Part shown: one piece after another, positions 60,553 through 64,000 of the stretch | Layout: every line of letters begins with the position of its first letter | How positions within the stretch are numbered: the stretch's first letter is position 1 | From: Candidatus Bipolaricaulota bacterium | GTDB taxonomy: Bacteria; Bipolaricaulota; Bipolaricaulia; UBA7950; UBA9294 | Direction of reading: 5' to 3' | Assembly (NCBI GenBank): GCA_028277345.1 | Contig: JANQGM010000035.1 | Coordinates: 1-64,000 of the forward strand | Length of the DNA: 64,000 nt | The notes under the pieces: model-generated | What the model was told of the DNA's origin: nothing | Databases searched by the model: none | Seen by the model: only the letters and a program-made list of their open reading frames with translations | Position numbers and translations under genes: made by a program

Positions 60553-60617
60553 GCATTCACTCGACGAACGCTCTGCTAACTATTGGAGAAGATCCACCTT
60601 GGGTCATGGATTTGCCC

Positions 60618-60646
60618 TTGATTTCACGGAATCGAGACGCTACAGT
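60618..60646 (+). promoter_or_regulatory. Promoter of the family-3 binding protein gene
   Basis: TTGATT (60618-60623), 17 bases, TACAGT (60641-60646). An ATG at 60654 opens a 17-codon frame ending at TAG 60705-60707 and followed by CTCTCTGG, faintly like the other nitrogen leaders. Hairpins GTGACA/TGTCAC and AGACACA/TGTGTCT lie downstream, but no intrinsic terminator is seen before the gene at 60904. Confidence 0.5.
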
Positions 60647-60903
60647 TGCCGGCATGATAGTTCATGAGATGGTGACACAGCAACGCACCCGTCGATCGGC
60701 CGGATAGCTCTCTGGCCGTGTTGTCACGCATCTCGTCTCTTCTGTTCAACCTCATGGCTACGACGCATCCGGCCGTATCGCATCGGCGCGAGACGCCGCG
60801 GCGGGCGTGAACGTCGAAACTCACGCGCTTCAAGCCATAGACACATGTGGCTGTGTCTGCCAATGACTCAGCCAAATCAATCGAACAAAGAAGGGAACTT
60901 ACT

Positions 60904-61761
60904 ATGCTTCAGACGGTACGAACATCGATTCTTGCAACAGCGCTTAGCATCATCCTGGCATGCGGATTCGCCATGCACGCGACAACCTACACCGTGGCTT
61001 CGGATACCACCTGGCCTCCGTTCGAATGGGCGGACGCCGAGGGCAATCTCCTCGGATTCGACATCGATCTGGTGCGGTGCATTGGCGTACTGCAGGGGTT
61101 TGATGTCGAAATCATCTCCTATGACTGGGACATCATCTTTGACGATGTCGGTGTTGGCCGAATCGACATCGGGGCATCCGGCGCCACCATCACCGACGCC
61201 CGAGAGCTAAAGGTTGATTTCTCCGAGCCCTATTGGACATCCGATCAAGCCATTCTCATCAAGGCGAATTCCGGTCTGAACATCATCACCGCGTTATCAG
61301 CCGGATACTCGGTAGGAGCGCAGGTGGAGTCGACGGGCGCCCTTTTCATCCAAGGCCTCATCGATGAGGGCGTTGACGTCGAACTCGTCGAGTATTCGCT
61401 CTATCCATTGGCTGTCTTGGATCTGATCAACGGCAACATCGACGCTGTCATCCAAGACGAACCAGCCTCAGCGGCCAGTGCAGCCGTCGAACCCGCGCTG
61501 GACATCGCCGGTGTCGTCTCGACGAACGAGAACTTCGGATTCTTCGTTGCCGAAGGCGATCCGAAAGGCTTGCTCGACCTCCTCAATGACGGAGTCGCCG
61601 AACTCAAGGCGCTTGGCGTCTACGACCTCTTGATCACCGCCTACATGGGAACGGAACTCGAGGCCGTGGAAGCTGCTTGGCAGCAGAGCATCGGCTTGCT
61701 CGAATCCGGAGACATCCAAGGCTTTGCCGCTCAATTGGCCGAACTCGCCACTACTCCATAG
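60904..61761 (+). CDS. Polar amino acid ABC transporter binding protein (family 3)
   Basis: A 285-residue exported binding protein. A signal peptide (1-24) leads to VASDTTWPPFEWADAEGNL and GFDIDLVRCIGVLQG (SBP_bac_3 motif), followed by IGASGATITDARELKVDFS and the closing DGVAELKALGVYDLLI. Ligands of this family include Gln, Glu, Arg and His. No permease or ATPase of this family lies in the window. ATG 60904 has AGAAGGGAA upstream. A terminator shared with the convergent second livJ follows. Confidence 0.9.
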   Translation: MLQTVRTSILATALSIILACGFAMHATTYTVASDTTWPPFEWADAEGNLLGFDIDLVRCIGVLQGFDVEIISYDWDIIFDDVGVGRIDIGASGATITDARELKVDFSEPYWTSDQAILIKANSGLNIITALSAGYSVGAQVESTGALFIQGLIDEGVDVELVEYSLYPLAVLDLINGNIDAVIQDEPASAASAAVEPALDIAGVVSTNENFGFFVAEGDPKGLLDLLNDGVAELKALGVYDLLITAYMGTELEAVEAAWQQSIGLLESGDIQGFAAQLAELATTP

Positions 61762-61794
61762 GCCTTGGCAAAGCAGCTTTGAAGCGAATCAGAA

Positions 61795-61822
61795 AGGGGA
61801 AGGTGTTACCACCTTCCCCTTG
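61795..61822. terminator. Bidirectional terminator between convergent binding-protein genes
   Basis: GGGGAAGGTG (61796-61805) and CACCTTCCCC (61810-61819) pair perfectly around TTAC. An AAA stretch precedes and TTG follows, so it can work in both directions, though the T run is short. Confidence 0.7.
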
Positions 61823-61853
61823 TCGTATCGATGATCGCTTGCGTACTGCCATG

Positions 61854-63071
61854 TTATCCCGAGACCTCCAGAACCGGCACCACTTCGCATCCTTCCACCT
61901 TCCAGATCAGGATGGAGCCCTCGACATCTCCCGTGTCTTTGAAATCCACAGGTCCGGCAGCACCCTGATAGTTGATCTCCTGGCCGGCTTCCAGGAGCGC
62001 AACCGCCTTCTCCCACTCGTCGTAGTACACGATTTCGCCGGGTGGATTGGCCACCGCACGGAGATTATCACGAATCGACTCTCCCGACGTGCTTTCTCCG
62101 CGCACAATCGCCAAGGCAATGAGAAAGGCCGCATCGTAGGCCTTGTCGTAGTAGGACACCGTGCTTGGACCGTAACCGCCTGCCGCGTAATCCGCTTCAA
62201 ATTTGGCAGCCTTAAAGCCCGAAGCCGCCACCGTGCCGTACGCACCTTCCAGAGGACCCGGCTCGGACTTAGAGAGGCAGGCCGGTCCTGGCGTGACACC
62301 TTCGCCCTTGAGCGCATCGACGAGAATCCAACGCCCCTCGTATCCCGCCTCAACGGCCTGAATGATCTGCTTATTCCCATCCACGGGATAGCTGACGAGA
62401 ACGATGGCGTGTGGATCGCCACTCAGAAGCTGGTCAATCTCGCCGCGGTAGGACGGCTTGTTCTCCTCGTAGGGCACCGCCGCGGATACCGCTCCACCAA
62501 GACTTTCGAACATGGCCCGAACACTGTTGGCCAAGCCCTTTCCATAGTCATTGTTGACGTAGAGAATCCCGATATTGCGGTGATTTCGTAGACCCGCCAA
62601 TCGGCCGAGCACCACGCCCTGAACATCGTCAGAGACGACGGTTCGGAAGACGTAATCGTTGTCATCCAAAGCGGGAATGGAGGGGGCGGTTGACGCAGGC
62701 GAAATCAGAACCACCTCAGCGGGGATCGTCACACTGGAGATCGCCAGTGTCACACCGCTGGACAGTGCGCCGACGATGGCGCTCACGCCGTCCAGTTCAA
62801 TGAGCTTGGATGCCGCATCTCGACCCACCTCAGGAGACGTTGCGGTATCCCGAAGCAGCAGTTCGAGAGGACGTCCGAAGATGCCTCCTGCCGCATTGAT
62901 CGTGTCAACGGCCATTTGCGCGCCATCCGAAATCGACGGCCCGAACGGACCCAGTGCTCCCGTGAGCGCAAAGAGCGCGCCGATCTTAATCGGGCCCTCG
63001 TCAGAGGCCGCCAGGCACGATGCTGCGAAGGTGATGCAGACAAACAGTAGTGCAATTCCAGTCTTGTTCAC
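61854..63071 (-). CDS. livJ: Branched-chain amino acid ABC transporter binding protein 2
   Basis: A 405-residue exported binding protein, a paralogue of the product of 54088-55305, with about four of five residues the same by eye and no length difference. A signal peptide (1-21, ending SCLAAS) precedes the LivJ domain. The main differences are in the signal peptide and in scattered surface positions, while the ligand-cleft stretches (GALSSGVTLA, NNDYGKGLA) are the same. The GTG at 63071 has AGGAG upstream. It carries the third copy of the attenuator. Confidence 0.93.
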   Translation of the reverse strand: MNKTGIALLFVCITFAASCLAASDEGPIKIGALFALTGALGPFGPSISDGAQMAVDTINAAGGIFGRPLELLLRDTATSPEVGRDAASKLIELDGVSAIVGALSSGVTLAISSVTIPAEVVLISPASTAPSIPALDDNDYVFRTVVSDDVQGVVLGRLAGLRNHRNIGILYVNNDYGKGLANSVRAMFESLGGAVSAAVPYEENKPSYRGEIDQLLSGDPHAIVLVSYPVDGNKQIIQAVEAGYEGRWILVDALKGEGVTPGPACLSKSEPGPLEGAYGTVAASGFKAAKFEADYAAGGYGPSTVSYYDKAYDAAFLIALAIVRGESTSGESIRDNLRAVANPPGEIVYYDEWEKAVALLEAGQEINYQGAAGPVDFKDTGDVEGSILIWKVEGCEVVPVLEVSG

Positions 63072-63174
63072 GCCAATCTCCTATTTTGCGTTGTCCATGT
63101 TGCATGTCCATATCCATATCAACGTCATCCATCGAACTGTTTGTCATCACCACCTCCTTTTCGTGCCCAGGGCA

Positions 63175-63260
63175 AAGAAAAAAGACCGCAGAAGAATCTG
63201 CAGTCTTCGTGCTCTGCCCAACGGTCAAGGTTCAGCGATTGGCTATCCAGTCGGCAGAGC
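63175..63260 (-). ncRNA. Attenuator C: stem plus intrinsic terminator before the second livJ
   Basis: On the minus strand GCTCTGCC (63260-63253) pairs perfectly with GGCAGAGC (63218-63211). Four bases later AGACTGCAGA (63206-63197), loop TTCT, TCTGCGGTCT (63192-63183) and a run of T form the terminator. Confidence 0.82.
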
Positions 63261-63331
63261 TAGGTCATGAATCGCATACCGAGGACGGCGAAAACGCTCA
63301 TGAAGGTTCGCAACGCTCTCGGTGTGCTCAT
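63260..63331 (-). CDS. Leader peptide C (23 residues) upstream of the second livJ
   Basis: A frame of 23 codons plus TAG. The ATG at 63331 lies ten bases after the -10 box. It begins MSTPRALR and ends GMRFMT before TAG-CTCTG, matching leaders A and B in position, length and C-terminal Met-Thr/Pro. Confidence 0.78.
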   Translation of the reverse strand: MSTPRALRTFMSVFAVLGMRFMT

Positions 63332-63341
63332 ATTGCGCGAG

Positions 63342-63370
63342 AGATTAGGAGACGAGGCATAGGTTGTCAA
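63342..63370 (-). promoter_or_regulatory. Promoter of the second livJ (attenuator copy C)
   Basis: TTGACA (63370-63365), 17 bases, TAATCT (63347-63342) on the minus strand. Confidence 0.85.
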
Positions 63371-63553
63371 GCTATGGGGAATCTGGCAATCACAAACTGG
63401 CCAAAATCGCATCAATCAGACCACCCTACGATCTAGAAAGCTCTCTCTTAGGAACCGGATCTTAGTGCTCATACAGGACAGGTGCGATGATGCTTCGAGC
63501 TGTTCCTGTAGATCGTGAGGTTGAACTGCATTCATCCAATGAATAGAACACTA

Positions 63554-63583
63554 TTGTTTGGTTGTAAAATTTTCCACTATAGT
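63554..63583 (+). promoter_or_regulatory. Promoter of the gene at 63603
   Basis: TTGTTT (63554-63559), 18 bases, TATAGT (63578-63583). The rest of 63371-63553 holds nothing I recognise. Confidence 0.55.
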
Positions 63584-63602
63584 CATATGTGAAGGAGGTT
63601 TC

Positions 63603-64000
63603 ATGCTTACATCGTCGTCCTTGAAAGCAAAAATCATGTTTGGTTCGGTGTTCTTCCTGGTGATTGCAGCTACGTGGGCCGTATCCGCTGGAACGTTCCG
63701 ACTCCTTCAGCCAGTAGAAAGCGATGTCCTATCCTACTCAACGCCGAACTTCTCGATTACATTCAGGATGAGACCAGGTGATTTCGGTATCGGGTACGAA
63801 GGGATCTCGTTTACCATCACAAATACGTCCGATCATCCAATCGAAATTGACTGGGATCGATCAAGTATGACGCTTCCAAATGGTCAAACGAGCAACGTGA
63901 TCCATGAGGGAACAAGATACATCGCATCTGGAACACCAACACCGCCGACGACAATTCCACCCGGTGGGCGTCTCTCCGATTCCGTGATTCCAACCCGGAA
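63603..64000 (+). CDS. Exported protein of unknown function (3' end outside window)
   Basis: The visible 132 residues start with a signal or anchor segment (residues 11-29, MFGSVFFLVIAATWAVSAG) and continue as a beta-rich extracytoplasmic domain (ISFTITNTSDHPIEIDWD, then a TPTPPTT stretch). The pattern ITNTSDHPIEI resembles the immunoglobulin-like domains of DUF4352-type lipoproteins, but there is no lipobox Cys. ATG 63603 has GAAGGAGG upstream. Confidence 0.75.
   Translation, partial: MLTSSSLKAKIMFGSVFFLVIAATWAVSAGTFRLLQPVESDVLSYSTPNFSITFRMRPGDFGIGYEGISFTITNTSDHPIEIDWDRSSMTLPNGQTSNVIHEGTRYIASGTPTPPTTIPPGGRLSDSVIPTR

Noticed and set aside
63001-63147. A 48-codon frame with a strong GGAGGTGGTG site after the terminator of attenuator C (Asp/Met repeats near its start)
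   Set aside because: It runs into the second livJ in another frame, its residues are repetitive, and the corresponding stretch of attenuator A has no such frame.

Overview
This is chromosomal DNA of a bacterium, shown by a class A RNase P RNA, mutL, dnaX, a MoxR operon, and good TTGACA / TATAAT-like promoters with 17-18 base spacers. Metabolically it looks anaerobic and amino-acid or peptide oriented: a tungsten/molybdenum aldehyde:ferredoxin oxidoreductase with its own ferredoxin, a 2-oxoacid:acceptor oxidoreductase next to a CoA transferase, peptide and branched-chain amino acid importers, and an archaeal-type PEP carboxylase. The mixture resembles deep-branching uncultured lineages such as Bipolaricaulota (Acetothermia), but that placement is a guess. 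Several transcription units appear leaderless or nearly so, with the -10 box only 6-11 bases before the ATG.

Layout. 0-7.6 kb: signal peptidase I with an apparent PDZ insertion, a sodium:solute symporter behind a terminator-like leader hairpin, an unknown Cys-rich protein, a lipoprotein, and a ferredoxin-AOR-TIGR04076 operon. 7.6-10.3 kb: an accessory patch with a PD-(D/E)XK-like protein, a decayed fragment of an ABC-F gene, and a HEPN/MNT toxin-antitoxin pair with a palindromic operator. 10.3-18.1 kb: Uup-type ABC-F ATPase, DUF1801 protein, an XRE-cupin/oxidoreductase operon for amine or amino acid oxidation, and an M42 aminopeptidase. 18.1-22.2 kb: a TPP riboswitch controlling thiN, a ThiXYZ-type importer and a methyltransferase. 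22.2-27 kb: lipid kinase, mutL, a HD-domain pair, and a lone tyrosine recombinase beside a perfect 14-bp inverted repeat. 27-37.2 kb: a seven-gene MoxR/DUF58/vWA membrane operon. 37.2-42.6 kb: a hairpin-rich repeat region, tRNA-Pro, dnaX-ybaB, a zinc-ribbon coiled-coil protein, rnpB, a VanZ-like protein, a YugP-type peptidase and rpe. 42.6-47.9 kb: a transporter remnant, a CoA transferase / 2-oxoacid oxidoreductase operon and a Sua5/YrdC gene. 47.9-53.6 kb: a peptide ABC importer and the lysW-like/ppcA operon. 53.8-63.4 kb: a nitrogen region with glnA-livGFHM, two livJ paralogues and a family-3 amino-acid binding protein.

The most striking signal is in this last region. livJ (54088), glnA-livGFHM (60328) and the second livJ (63071) are each preceded by the same unit: a TTGACA promoter with a 17-base spacer, a near-leaderless ORF of 23-24 codons ending in Met-(Thr/Pro)-TAG, then CTCTG, a stem whose two distal pairs covary across the three copies, and four bases later an almost identical intrinsic terminator. 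This looks like a leader-peptide-dependent attenuator family joining nitrogen assimilation and amino acid uptake into one regulon. I recognise it as no described riboswitch or leader peptide.
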